A stretch of DNA of 64,000 bases, from the NCBI RefSeq assembly GCF_022965805.1, contig NC_133114.1, forward strand, positions 2,564,761 to 2,628,760, read 5' to 3'. This document shows, piece by piece, positions 33,171-46,500 of this stretch (the first letter of the stretch is position 1; the number at the start of each line of letters is the position of its first letter). The position numbers and the translations under genes were made by a program. The notes beneath the pieces are model-generated. The model was not told where the DNA came from. It saw only the letters and a program-made list of their open reading frames with translations, and ran no database searches. This stretch comes from Primulina eburnea. Taxonomy: Eukaryota > Streptophyta > Magnoliopsida > Lamiales > Gesneriaceae.

Positions 33171-34905
33171 TGTAAGGCCCAAGATTTTATCATTTTAATC
33201 CGAGATTATTTAATTTACGAATTTTGGAATGATGAATTAGATTCCAAGGTTTTTGTAATTAATTAGGATTGAAATTGAATTAAAAAGAGTTATTGAGGGC
33301 TGAATTGCAAATAGGGAAGAATTCAGGGGCTAAAGTGTAATTATGGGATTTGAGGACACTTGTCCTCACCATTCAAATATATATGTTAAAATCTTTCATT
33401 CAGCAACTTGAGAGAAAAAGGAAAAACGAGAATAGCTACAGAGACTTTGAAAATTTCCTTCGAAGACTAGAATTCTGATTTTACAAGATCTAACCGTCAG
33501 AATTTGAATCCGGACACAGTACCGTACTCCTCTTGTCAACAGCTACAACATGACGTAAGTTTTATTGATTTCTGATATGATTTGAAATTATGATATTTGA
33601 GGAATTGTGATTTGACTATTATTATGTGTTCTGGATATACTGATCAGTATATATTTGAAGTCAGATCGAAGAACAGACCGTTTATGCAATTGCTATGATT
33701 TTCAGAATTGATATGATTGAGATTGTACAGATTTGAGATTATGATCTGTTATTGTTAAGATTATGAGTTGTATTGATATCGATTATGAGTTGTGGTATTA
33801 TATCTATTATGTTGAGACTGACGGGGTTATAGAGATTGTACTGTTATGCCGTCGAAACATCAGTAGATTGATATTGATCAGATTCAGTATTGAGTTGAGT
33901 TGAATAGTATATGATATTGTACTTCTCGAATGTTATTTCAGATTGATATTGGCAGCTTTGAATTCAGACTTTCGCTTCGTCAGATCGAGACTGCAAAAGA
34001 AAGGTATAAATCAATGATTGAACAGGGAGAATGACTCGAGTGAGATATAACTTGAGTTTCCCTAAACCACATACTTATTTGTTATTCATTTGATATATAT
34101 GAATTCATTGAATCTATATGCTTGTTATATTGATTATAGAAAGCATGATTTAGACGATTGTTTTGAGATAGAGAGTCTTCGGCAGATGTGCCAAGTCATG
34201 ACAGAGTTATTGGCATAGGTGCCAGGTCACTGGTCGTTTGGTTTATATCGATGTTTCTTGGAATGCAGATCAGCTTCTATTGCAGATATTTGATATAGTG
34301 TACCAAAGTCTGGGAATAAGAACGTACCACTATCTAACTGAGGAGAGTAGATGAGTTGTTGCGTTCTTATTCAACCGGGATCCCTAGACTAGGCCAGATG
34401 GAGTCGAGTCAAAGAATGAGAGTCAGAGTTTGATTTACAGATTTTTATTTTTATATGTTTCATAGATTATGATTCATGTTATTTACACATTGTTAATGCT
34501 TTTGTATATGATTTTATACGTTGCATGACTACGTTGTTTATACTGGGATGTATTTCTCACCTGAGTTATCCGGCTGTTGTCGTGTTTGTATGTGTGCATG
34601 GCAACAGGTGGGACATGATCAGGGTCAGGAAGAAGATGAGAGATGACAATTAGCGTGGAGATTCGGACCCAGAAGTAGATAGGTTTCAGTACTTGTTATA
34701 TAGTAGTTGAACCCTAGCTTGAGTTTGATGTAATAGTACAAGACTTGTACTTTATCTTTGATATTTATATCAGATTGATTTAATTATGTTCCACACTTGT
34801 ATTATAAAAAAAACAAAAACAAAAAATTTAGACTCAGTTTTAATTAATTGATCCAATTATTCCCAAAGAATGATTAAGAAAATAATTAGCGTCCGGGTCC
34901 CCACA
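33171..34905 (+). repeat. 5' LTR of element A (1735 bp)
   Basis: Starts TGTAAGGCCCAAG and ends GGGTCCCCACA. A single perfect palindrome, GAGGACA-CT-TGTCCTC at 33352-33367, lies 10 bases upstream of a TATATATG box (33378). This is the position at which the related LTRs carry GC-rich palindrome clusters. Confidence 0.93.
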
Positions 34906-34910
34906 ACAGG

Positions 34911-34922
34911 TGGTATCAGAGC
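34911..34922 (+). other. Primer-binding site of element A
   Basis: TGGTATCAGAGC lies five bases after the 5' LTR, complementary to initiator methionine tRNA. The leader 34923-35174 has no ORF. Confidence 0.93.
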
Positions 34923-35174
34923 GATAGATCCCTTAGACTGAGATAGAAGTTAGTGAGCGGGGTAGATTGAGTTTTCTTTCCTGCTTTTGCATGCTAGCAT
35001 CACAGCGTGTTTTACTGCTTTCTAAATATACATGTTACCTGATTATCTGGTTTGATTGGTAAACTGTATTACTTGAGAATGAATCAGAACCGATTCTGGA
35101 TCAGAGGTATATGATCAGAGGAGGACTGAGACAGATTTGGCAGATTTGATTTTTAACCATTTTCATAATCAGAT

Positions 35175-38100
35175 ATGCCTCCTCGAAGAATCCCAGAACA
35201 GGGCAGTACCTCGGCAAATCCGATGGATGTAACAGCAACACCGATGGAGACATTGCTGAAGAGATTTCAGTCGTTCCATCCACCGACTCTGAAGGGTACT
35301 GAGACTTCATTTGATTGTGAGAGTTGGCTAGATGACATTGAGATGTTGTTTGACTCTTTGGATTATACAGATGAGCGGAGAGTTAAACTGATTGGGCATC
35401 AGTTGCATGATGTTGCAAAGAACTGGTGGATTACAACAAAGAGGGCCTTGGAGCATCGAGGTACGACTATTATTTGGAATATCTTTAAGACTGAGTTTTA
35501 TCAAAGATTCTTTCCAGTATCGTACAAAAAAGACAAGGGAGCAGAGTTTGCTAATCTGAGACAGGGTCAGTTGAACATTGAAGAGTATGTGGCCAAGTTC
35601 TCTACATTGCTACGATTTGCTCCACACGTGGCTGAGAATGACTAAGCTGTTGCTGATCAGTTCATTAATGGCTTGAATCCTGAAATCTTCACATTGGTAA
35701 ACACTGGGCGACCGAATAACTTTGCTGATGCTCTGAACAGAGCAAAGGGAGCCGAAGCCGGTCTGATTAGACAGAAAGGAGCTTCGTATGTTGCCCCAGC
35801 ACCGAGACAGCCACAACCTTCATCCCAGTTTCCCCAACCACCTCCCAGATTTGGGAGTGGCAGTAGCAGCAGCGGAAAGAGAGATCAGCTGAAAGCCAGA
35901 GCGAAACAATTTAAAAGATCTGGAAGCATTTCATCCAGTTCCAGTGGCTCACGATAGACTGCCCAGAGCCAGAGTTATTCAGGAGTTTATTGCAGAACTT
36001 GTGGTGGAAGACATCCCACAGAACAATGCCGAGGAGTTTTTGGCGTTTGCAACATTTGTAACCAACCAGGACATTTTGCCAGAGTCTGTCCACAGAGAGA
36101 TTCTCAGCGATCCCAGGGTGCAGAATCATTTGGATCAGTGGCTCAGCCTGGTAGACGGCCATCTGCAGTTCACTCTTTCTAGCCACCACCCTCTACCCAG
36201 TCACAGCCGAGGCCAGGAGGAAGCCAGACTGTTAGCCAGCCTCCTAGACAGCAGGCCAGAGCTTTTGCTTTGACTGAAGAACAGGCCCATGACGCACCTG
36301 ATGATGTTGTTGCAGGTAACTGTTCTATTTGTGATTATCCTGCTCATGTATTAATAGATACAGGTGCATCGTATATATTTATTTCTGAATGATTTGCATT
36401 GATGCATGATTTGCCTGTTGAGTCATTATCTACTGTAGTATCTGTTTCTTCTCCTTTGGGGAAAGGTTTGATATCAGCGACATCTGTTAAATCTTGTATG
36501 CTACAGTATGATGGGCATAAGATTGAGTTAGATTGTATTGTACTTGGGTTGTCTGATTTTGATTGCATTGTCGGTATTGATATGTTAACCAAGTATAGAG
36601 CTACCGTTGATTGTTTCCATAAGATTGTTAGATTCAGACCTGAGATGGCTTATGAGTGGAAATTCTACGGTAAGGGTTCTAGAACTAGAATTCCTTTGAT
36701 ATCTGTGTTTTCTATGACTCGATTGTTACAGAAAGGAGCAGAAGGATTCCTTGTGTATTTAGTAGACGTACTGAATCGAGCCCCGGATTGGCAGATTTGC
36801 CAGTGGTATGTGAGTTTGCTGACGTCTTCCCAGATGAGATTCCGGGCTTGCCTCTAGTCAGAGAGATAGACTTCAGCATTGATTTGGTACCAGGTACGGT
36901 TCCGATTTCTAGAGCCCCATATAGAATGGCACCGATAGAATTGAAAGAGTTGAAGGATCAGTTAGAAGATTTACGGGCCAAGGGTTACATCAGACTGAGT
37001 GTTTCTCCTTGGGGTGCTCTAGTACTGTTTGTGAGAAAGAAAGACGGTTCAATGAGACTTTGCATTGACTACCGACAACTGAACAAGGCTACGGTAAAGA
37101 ACAAATATCCCTTGCCTCGCATTGATGATTTGTTTGATCAGTTGCAGGGTTCTTCTGTATATTCCAAGATCGATCTGAGATCTGGATATCATCAGAGATT
37201 CTGATATCTCAAAGATAGCTTTCAGAACCAGGTATGGACATTATGAGTTTATTGTCATGCCGTTTGGTCTTACAAATGCTCCAGCTGTATTTATGGGTCT
37301 GATGAACCGTGTGTTTCAGAATACCTTGATGAGTTTGTGATTATTTTCATTGATGATATTCTGATATATTCGAAGAATATGATTGACCATGTTGAACATT
37401 TGAGGACTGTGTTGAGAACTCTGAGAACTGAGAAATTGTATGCCAAACTGTCGCAATGTGAATTCTGGTTGAGACATGTTGTATTTCTGGGTCACATCAT
37501 ATCTGGTGATGGGATTTCTGTTGATCCTAGCAAAGTCGAGGCCGTGATCAGTTGGCCGAGACCGACATCTGTGCCAGAGATACGCAGCTTTATGGGTTTA
37601 GTGGGCTACTATCGACGATTTATTAGAGATTTTTCTAGTATTGCAAAGCCGATTACCTAGCTAACCAAAAAGAATACACCATTTGTTTGGTCAGAGGATT
37701 GTGAATCCAGTTTTCTAGAGCTGAAGAAGAGATTGACCAGTGCTCCGGTATTGACTATTCCTTCAGGTAATGATGATTTCGTTGTTTATTGTAATGATTC
37801 TCATAGAGGATTGGGTTGTGTTTTGATGAAACGAGGACACGTATTTGCATATGCTTCGAGACAGTTGAAGCCACATGAGACTCGATACCTGATTCATGAT
37901 CTTGAATTGGCTGCTATCGTATTTGCATTGAAGATATGGCGACACCATCTATACGATGAGAAGTTTGAGATATATTCTAATCATAAAAGCTTAACATATC
38001 TGTTTTCACAGTCTGAATTGAATATGAGGCAACGAAGATGGCTTGATTTGTTGAAAGATTTTGATTGTGAAATCAAATATTATCTGGGAAAGTCGAATGC

Positions 38101-39640
38101 AGCAACTGATGCACTGAGTCGAAAGGTATGTTCTTTATCCTTATCGACTATTGGTGTTTCAAATTTGATTGAAGATTGTTGTCTTTCTGGATTAGTATTT
38201 GAGACTGATTGTCAACCTTTGAGATTGTATGCTATTCAAGCTGAGCCAGAACTGATTATTAGAATCAAAGAAGCACAGAAAGTGGATCAGTATGTTTAGA
38301 ACTTGATGTTGATGGCCAAATCAGTTCATCAATCAGAATATCAGGTTCGTGATGATGTAATGTATGTGAATAATCATATTGTTGTGCCGGATGTTTCAGA
38401 GTTGAGACAATAGATATTGACAGAAGCGCACAGCAGTCGATTTAGCATTTATCCTGGTGGCAGAAAAATGTATAATGATTTGAAAAGACAGTTTTGGTGG
38501 AAACAGATGAAATCAGATGTCACAGATTTTGTATCTAAATGTTTGAATTGCCAACAGGTGAAAGCAGAGAGAAAGAAACCAGGAGGTCTACTGCATAGCT
38601 TATCGATTCTAGAATGGAAATGGGATCACATTTCCATGGATTTTGTGACACAGTTACCGCGATCCTCCCAAGGTTGTGATGCGATTTGGATTGTTATTGA
38701 CAGATTGATCAAATCAACATGTTTTATTCCGTACAGAATGACGTACAAATATGACCAGATGGCAGAGATTTATGTCAGAGAAGTGGTCAGATTGCATGGT
38801 GTGCCGAAGTCGATTGTATCAGATCGTGATCCTCGATTCACTTCACACTTTTGGCACAGTTTGCAGCAGGCTCTGGGTACTACATTGCATTTGAGTACTG
38901 CATATCATCCTCAGACAGACGGTCAGTCAGAGAGAACTATCCAGACATTGGAGGATATGCTTAGAGCGGTAGTGCTAGATTTTGGCACTAATTGGCAAGA
39001 TTCTTTGCCACTTTGTGAGTTTTCTTATAACAACAGCTATCAAAGAGTATAGAAATGGCACCGTTTGAAGCGTTGTATGGCAAAAAGTGCAGATACCCTC
39101 TCTATTGGGATGATATCTCTGAGATACCTGAGTTTGGACCCGATATGATTAGAGATATGACTGAGAAAGTGAAGTTGATTCAGAAGAGAATGAAGACAGC
39201 TCAGGACAGACAGGCCAAATATGCGAATATTCGACGCCGACCTCTAGAGTTTGAACAAGGAGATAGAGTATTTTTGAAGATTTCTCCTTTCAGAGGCATT
39301 ATCAGATTTGGCAAACGAGAGAAGTTGTCTCCTCGTTACATTGGTCCTTCTGAGATTCTGGAGAAGATTGGTACTCGTGCTTATCGACTTGCTCTTCCGC
39401 CTTCTCTATCTGTAATACATGATGTTTTTCATGTATCTATGCTTTGGAAATATCTCCCTGATGATTCTCATATTATTCAGCCATACGAGGCCGAACTTGA
39501 TGAAAGTCTGAGTTATGTTGAGAAACCTATTCAGATTCTTGATCGTAAAGAAAAGAAGCTCAGAACGAAGACTATTCCGCTTGTGAAAGTCCAGTGGAGT
39601 CGCATGGCATTGAGGAAGCTACCTGGGAGACTGAATCAGA
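35175..39640 (+). pseudogene. Gag-Pol polyprotein of element A, with stops and frameshifts
   Basis: Begins MPPRRIPEQGSTSANP, clearly related to the polyprotein of B. The domains are in the same order: gag capsid region (35280-35640, stop at 35643); zinc knuckles near 35970-36070, where the first keeps all ligands (CRTCGGRHPTEQC) and the second reads CNICNQPGHFARVC; protease VLIDTGAS (36345); RT with FIDD (about 37345) after a frameshift near 37200; RNase H; integrase with DFVTQLP, SDRDPRF and GQSERT; and a C-terminal region with [12 protein letters not shown]. Stops occur at 35643, 35955, 36390, 37658, 38297, 38411 and 39050, among others. No product can be made. Confidence 0.93.
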
Positions 39641-39760
39641 TATGAGACAGGGATTCCCAGAGTTATTTCACTGATGTGAGTCTTTTATTTTAGCTTCTGT
39701 TATATCTTCTTATCTTATGTGATTTGATTGCTTGCGATTTCGAGGACGAAATCATGTCTC

Positions 39761-39773
39761 AGAGGGGGAGAAT
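39761..39773 (+). other. Polypurine tract of element A
   Basis: AGAGGGGGAGAAT directly before the 3' LTR. Confidence 0.85.
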
Positions 39774-41293
39774 TGTAAGGCCCAAGATTTTATCATTTTA
39801 ATCCAAGATTATTTAATTTACGAATTTTGGAATGATGAATTAGATTCCACGGTTTTTGTAATTAATTAGGATTGAAATTGAATTAAAAAGAGTTATTGAG
39901 GGCTGAATTGCAAATAGTGAAGAATTCAGGGGCTAAAGTGCAATTATGGGATTTGAGGACACTTGTCCTCACCATGCAAATATATATGTTAAAATCTTTC
40001 ATTCAGCAACTTGAGAGAAAAAGGAAAAACGAGAATAGCTACAGAGACTTTGAAAATTTCCTTCGAAGACTAGAATTCTGATTTTACAAGATCTAACCGT
40101 CATAATTTGAATCCGGATACAGTACCGTACTCTTCTTGTCAACAGCTACAACAGGACGAAAGTTTTATTGATTTCTGATATGATTTGAAATTATGATATT
40201 GGAGGAATTGTGATTTGACTATTATTATGTGTTCTGGATATACTGATCAGTATATATTTAAAATCAGATCGAAGAACAGACTGTTTATGCAATTGTTATG
40301 ATTTTCAGAATTGATATGATTGAGATTGTGCAGCTTTGAGATTATGATCTATTATTGTTAAGATTATGAGTTGTATTGATATCGATTATGAGTTGTGGTA
40401 TTATGTCTATGATGTTGAGACTGACGGGGTTATAGAGATTGTACTGTTATGCCGTCGAAACATCAGTAGATTGATATTGATTAGATTCAGTATTGAGTTG
40501 AGTTGAATAGTATATGATATTGTACTTCTCGAATGTTATTTTAGATTGATATTGGCAGCTTTGAATTCAGACTTTCGCTTCGTAAGATCGAGACTGCAAA
40601 AGAAAGATATAAATCAATGATTGAACAAGGAGAATGACTCGAGTGAGATATAACTTGAGTTTCCCTAAACCACATACTTATTTGTTATTCATTTGATATA
40701 TTTGAATTCATTGAATCTATATGCTTGTTATATTGATTATAGAAAGCATGATTTAGACGATTGTTTTGAGATAGAAAGTCTTCGACAGATGTGCCAAGTC
40801 ATGACAGAGTTATTGGCATAGGTTCCAGGTCACTAGACGTTTGGTTTATATCGATGTTTCTTGGAATGCAGATCAGCTTCTATTGCAGATATTCAATATA
40901 GTGTACCAAAGTCTGAGAATAAGAACGTACCACTATCTAGCTGAGGAGAGTAGATGAGTTGTTGCATTCTTATTCAACCGGGATCCCTAGACTAGGCCAG
41001 ATGGAGTCGAGTCAAAGAATGAGAGTCGGAGTTTGATTTACAGATTTGTATTTTTATATGTTTCATAGATTATGATTCATGTTATTTACACATTGTTAAT
41101 GCTTTTGTATATGATTTTATACGTTGCATGACTGCGTTGTTTATACTGGGATGTATTTCTCACCGGAGTTATCTGGCTGTTGTCGTGTTTGTATGTGTGC
41201 ATGGCAACATGTGGGACATGATCAGGGTCAGGAAGAAGATGAGAGATGACAATTAGCGTGGAGATTCGAACCCAGAAGTAGATAGGTAACAGT
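39774..41293 (+). repeat. 3' LTR of element A, first part (continues at 50092)
   Basis: Starts TGTAAGGCCCAAG and is cut at 41293 by element B; it resumes with ACTTGTTATATAGTAG after the ACAGT duplication. It differs from the 5' LTR at clearly more sites than the two LTRs of B differ from each other, so A is older than B. The palindrome GAGGACA-CT-TGTCCTC is conserved at 39955-39970. Confidence 0.92.
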
Positions 41294-43260
41294 TGTAAGG
41301 CTCGAAGATTTAGTTATCATAATCAGATGGATTTGTTGATAATTAAGATGATTGTAGATGTATTTTATTGGATTAGAAAAGAAAGGAAAATGTATAATAA
41401 AGATGTGAAAGATAGTCAAAAGAATAAGTAAGGTCGAAGCTATGGTGCACATGCGCGAAGAAATGCGCGCATATGCATGGAAATTCCAGTAGCCTCGGCG
41501 CACATGCGCGAAGAAAGGCGCTCACATGCGCGAGCAGGCCAGTGGCATTGGCGCATATGCGCGAGAGTAGTGGCGCTCGCGCATATGCGCGGAGCGTCCA
41601 GAACCATTGGCGCATATGCGCGAGTTTAGTGGCGCATATGCGCGAGTGCTAAATCTGCCGAGACAGTAGGTTCGGCGCATATGCGCGAGTAATGCCGCGC
41701 ATATGCGCGAGACGTGTATTGCAAAGAACAAGCCATGTGTTCGAAACATGCAAGGTATATATATGATTTGCCTCGATTCTTTCCTCCATTTCAGCAGAAG
41801 CCTTCGAAAAGGCTGAGGGAGAAGCTTCATTTCTTCTTAATTTCAAATTGTGTTCTTGCAAGATTTAGCAACCCAAATTCAAATCCGATTTCGGTTTTGA
41901 GATCCTCTCGGTATTGGCTACAAAGTGATGTAAGTTTATTCGATTTCAGTAAGTTTTGAAATTCAGATATTGGGGAAATGAGAATATGATAGTTATATTG
42001 TGTTCTTGGCATATTGAGCATGATATATTTGTAAACGGATCAAAGAAAGGATATCATATGCATTTCCTATGAATTTCAGTATGATTTATGAATTGTTGGG
42101 ATAGGAATTATTGTGTTTTGGATGGATATTGTATTGGGTTATGAATTAGAATGATTGAGAATGAGATAATGTTGATATCTGTTAAGATTTGGATTGACCG
42201 GTATCGAGAATTACGTCGTTATGCCGTCAATTGTATCGAGATCACGTAGTGACTTGGTTATGTGTTGATTTAGATTAGAAATTGATAGAGTGCGTATTCA
42301 CATTTCCATTTCAGATTCGTATTGGCGACCGTGACAGCGATTCTACGACGAAAGGTATAGTACATGTTTTGTTTGGGGAATCACGACTCAAATAAGATCA
42401 CATTTGAGTTTCCCAACCAAAATCACATACTTATTTTATTGTTTATATCTTGATATGATTATGAATTGTATATAGATTTGTTTATAGAACTTGTATGCAA
42501 ATCTTGCTATGCGGTGTTTACAGATCATGGGACATTGCATTGGAATGATTATGCTTGTTTACAGATTTTGTATTCATGCATTAAGATAGGGCAGTCTGGA
42601 GATCAGGCAGACTACTAGATGTTCGGCGATATCTCAGCTTAGGGTAAGATCACCGCCCCTTTGTAGACGTGGATACAGATCAGGCCGAAGTCTAGGAATA
42701 AGACGTACATCACCTCGATTGGTAGGGTAGGTGACAGCCAGTGACGTCTTATTCACAACGGGATCCCTAGAGTTCTAGTCGAGTCGAGTCTAGACATGAT
42801 TAGATCCACATTGCATGATTTTATATGAATGACATTCATATCAGCATGTTTCATGTTTAGATTGTTTATATGCATGTTACATGTTTATACTGGGATTTGT
42901 TCTCACCGGTTTTCCGGCTGTTGTTATGTCTGTATGTGTGCATAACAACAGGTGGGGCAGGATCTGGGTCACGACAGAGATGAGCGATGGACATAGCGTG
43001 GTGATCACGGGCCTAGCAGATGGACTAGTAGAATTACTTTTATCTTGTACTGTATTTCACTACTAGTTTATAAAGGATGGATTAAAACAAGAAATGTTGT
43101 ATCCTATGTTTGTATATTATGCTGATGTAATAAAATAGAGACATGTTTTATGCCTATTAGTAACATTTGATTGAATGTTAAAAAGCAAAAATTTGACCCA
43201 CGTTTTATGTTAACGATCCATTTAATCCAAAGAAAAAGAATTAGAGCCCGGGTCCCCACA
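41294..43260 (+). repeat. 5' LTR of element B (1967 bp)
   Basis: Starts TGTAAGGCTCGAAG and ends GGGTCCCCACA. The TATATATA box at 41756-41763 is preceded by a cluster of ten GCGCATATGCGC-like motifs (41445-41712). The ORFs seen in this LTR are chance frames. Confidence 0.95.
41445..41712. repeat. Palindrome cluster in 5' LTR of B (10 units)
   Basis: Ten copies of GGCGCATATGCGCGAG and close variants (CACATG instead of CATATG in some). Each core is self-complementary. The cluster ends about 45 bases upstream of the TATA box. Confidence 0.93.
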
Positions 43261-43265
43261 ACAGG

Positions 43266-43277
43266 TGGTATCAGAGC
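43266..43277 (+). other. Primer-binding site of element B
   Basis: TGGTATCAGAGC lies five bases after the 5' LTR. The leader 43278-43511 shows no ORF. Confidence 0.94.
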
Positions 43278-43511
43278 AGAGAGTTCCTTTAGACTGAGAT
43301 AGGATAGAATGAGCGGGGTAGATCGAGTCTTCTTCCTTGCTTATGATGTGCTAGCATGTTTATTGCTTTCTTAATTACATGTTATTTGTTATCTGATTGA
43401 TTATAACATGTGATTAACTGAATCAGAACTGATTCTAGATCAGAGGTAACTGACTAGAGGATGACTGAGACAGTTGTATATCTTGTTTACTAATCCGTGG
43501 GATTATTAGAT

Positions 43512-46500
43512 ATGCCGCCTAGAAGAGCAGCAGTACCTCTACGACTAGCAGCGCCAGAACAGGGAAGCACATCCGGAGATCCTATGGATGTTACAGCAAC
43601 CCCTATGGAGACGTTGCTGAAGCGGTTCCAATCCTTTCGACCTCCCACATTAAAAGGTACCGAGAATGCCATCGAGTGCGAAAGTTGGCTTGAGGACATT
43701 GAAATGTTATTCGACTCTTTGGAGTACAGTGACGAGAAGAGAATAAAGCTAATTGGCCATCAATTGCAAGATATAGCCAAGAATTGGTGGTTGAACATTA
43801 GGAGAGCTTTAGAGCAGCGGGGTACCGAGATTACTTGGAAGGGATTCAAGACGGAGTTCTATCAGCGTTTCTTTCCCATCTCCTATCGCAAGGATAAAGG
43901 TTCAGAATTTGCCAACCTGAGGCAAGGGCCACTAAACATTGAGGAGTACGTTGCCAAATTTTCTTCTTTGCTTCGTTTTGCACCCCATGTTTCAGGTAGT
44001 GACGAAGCAGTGGCGGACCAATTCATAAATGGCTTGAACCCGGACATCTTTACCTTGGTAAACACGGGAAGACCTAATAACTTTGCGGATGCATTGAATC
44101 GAGCCAAGGGTGTAGAAGCAGGATTGTTGAGGCAGCGGAGTGCTCCTTATGTTGCTCCGATACCGAGACCGCCATTACCTACATCCCAAACTCCTCCTCC
44201 AAGATTTGATAGTGGCGGTAGTAGCAGTGGCAGAAAGGAACAGCTGAAGGCGAAGGGGAAGCAGTTTAAGCGACCTGGGAGCAGTTCGTCCAGCTCCAGC
44301 GGATCAAGACAGACGGGTTTTGATCAAAGTTCAAGGACTTCAGGCGTCTACTGTAATTTTTGTGGAGGTAGGCATGCGACTGAACAGTCCCAGGGAGTTA
44401 CAGGCCGATGCAACATTTGTAGGCAACCGAGGCATTTTGCCAAAGTCTGTCCCCAGAGGAGTGTACAGCAAGGCCAGAGTGGAAGAGCATCCGGTTCCGT
44501 ACCTCAGTTTGAACGGCAGGCATCATCAGTTCACTCTTTTCAGCCTCCACCGGCACAGACTCAACCCAGAGGCCGAGGTAGTCAGACTGTGACTCAACCT
44601 CCGAGGCAACAGGCCCAAGTGTTTGCATTGACCGAAGAGCAAGCACAAGATGCACCAGATGATGTTATAGCAGGTAACTGTTCTCTTTATGGTTATCCTG
44701 CTTATATCTTGATAGATACAGGTGCATCGCATACATTCATTTCAGAGCGATTTGCATTGTTGCATTCTTTGCCTGTTGAGTCTTTGTTAGATGTTGTGTC
44801 GATTAATTCTCCGTTGGGAAGTGGATTGATATCTGTAACTACGGTTAGACATTGCATTCTACAGTTTGAGGGGCATGAGATTGACCTAGAGTGTATAGTG
44901 TTGGGTCTAGCTGATTTTGATTGTATAGTCGGTATTGACATGCTAACAAAGTACAGAGCCACCGTGGATTGTTTCCACAAGATTGTCAGATTCAGACCCG
45001 AGATGACAGACGAGTGGAAATTCTACGGGAAGGGTTCCAGATCTCGGATTCCCTTGATTTCGGCTCTTAATATGAACAGATTGTTACAGAAAGGAGCAGA
45101 TGGTTTCTTTATTTATGCTGTAGATATGCAGAAGTCGAGCCCGGCGTTGGCAGATATACCAGTAGTGCGGGAATTTCCAGATATTTTTCCAGATGAGATC
45201 CCAGGATTACCTCCGGTTCGTGAGGTAGACTTCAGTATTGATCTTACACCAGGTACCGTCCCTATTTCGAGAGCTCCGTATAGGATGGCACCCATTGAAC
45301 TAAAAGAATTGAAAGCACAATTAGAAGATCTTCTGGCCAAGGGATATATCAGACCTAGTGTATCTCCTTGGGGCGCTCCGGTGCTGTTTGTGCGGAAGAA
45401 AGACGGTTCGATGCGATTGTGTATTGACTACAGGCAACTGAACAAGGCAACGATCAAGAATAAATATCCTTTGCCTAGGATTGATGATTTATTTGATCAG
45501 TTGCAGGGATCCTCTGTGTATTCTAAGATTGATTTGCGATCCGGATATCATCAGCTCCGAGTTCGAAATGTAGATATACCGAAAACAGCATTTCGAACCA
45601 GGTATGGACATTACGAATTTATTGTCATGCCTTTTGGTTTAACAAATGCTCCTGCGGTATTTATGGGCTTGATGAACCAAGTGTTTCAGAAATATTTGGA
45701 TGAATTTGTCATTGTTTTCATCGATGATATTTTGGTGTATTCGAAAAACATAAATGAGCATGCAGAGCATCTTAGAATTGTTTTGCAGACGTTGAGAAAC
45801 GAGCAACTGTATGCTAAATTGTCAAAGTGTGAGTTTTGGCTGAATCGAGTTGTATTCTTGGGGCATATCATTTCTGGAGATGGTATTTCTGTAGATCCAA
45901 GTAAAGTGGAAGCTGTGATCAGTTGGTCGAGACCGACTTCTGTACCAGAAATACGCAGTTTCATGGGCTTAGCCGGATACTACAGAAGATTTATCAAAGA
46001 TTTCTCCAGTATTGCAAAGCCAATAACTCAATTGACACAAAAGAATGCACCATTTGTTTGGTCAGAGGAGTGTGAGTCTAGCTTTGTTGAATTGAAGAAA
46101 AGGCTGACTAGTGCTCCAGTATTGACGATACCTTCAGGTACAGGTGATTTCGTTGTATATTGTGATGCTTCTCATAGAGGTTTGGGATGTGTTCTTATGC
46201 AGCGAGGCCATGTGATCGCAAACGCGTCGAGACAATTGAAGCCACATGAGGTGCGATACCCCATTCATGATCTGGAATTGGCGGCTATCGTATTTGCATT
46301 AAAGATTTGGCGTTATTATCTCTACGGCGAGAAATTTGAGATATTTTCCGATCACAAGAGCTTAAAGTACCTATTTTCTCAATCAGAACTGAATATGAGG
46401 CAACATAGATGGCTAGATCTTCTGAAAGACTTTGACTGTGAAATCAAATATTATCCAGGGAAGTCAAATGCAGCAGCAGATGCCTTGAGTCGTAAGGTAT

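Noticed and set aside
41445..41712. CRISPR-like array of short palindromic repeats
   Set aside because: Spacing is irregular, spacers are short and similar, the array lies within an LTR of a plant retrotransposon, and no cas-like gene is present.
42881..43066. 61-codon ORF present identically in both LTRs of B (also 49706-49891)
   Set aside because: The duplication is explained by the LTRs; it is short, lacks motifs and overlaps the LTR downstream region.
43497..43511. Upstream extension of the element B polyprotein
   Set aside because: The codon at 43497 is GTG; the first ATG in frame is 43512 and matches the MPPRR start of relative A.
43490..43699. Antisense ORFs within gag-pol of element B
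   Set aside because: They have no family signature and lie opposite to a clear coding frame; they are shadows of codon bias.
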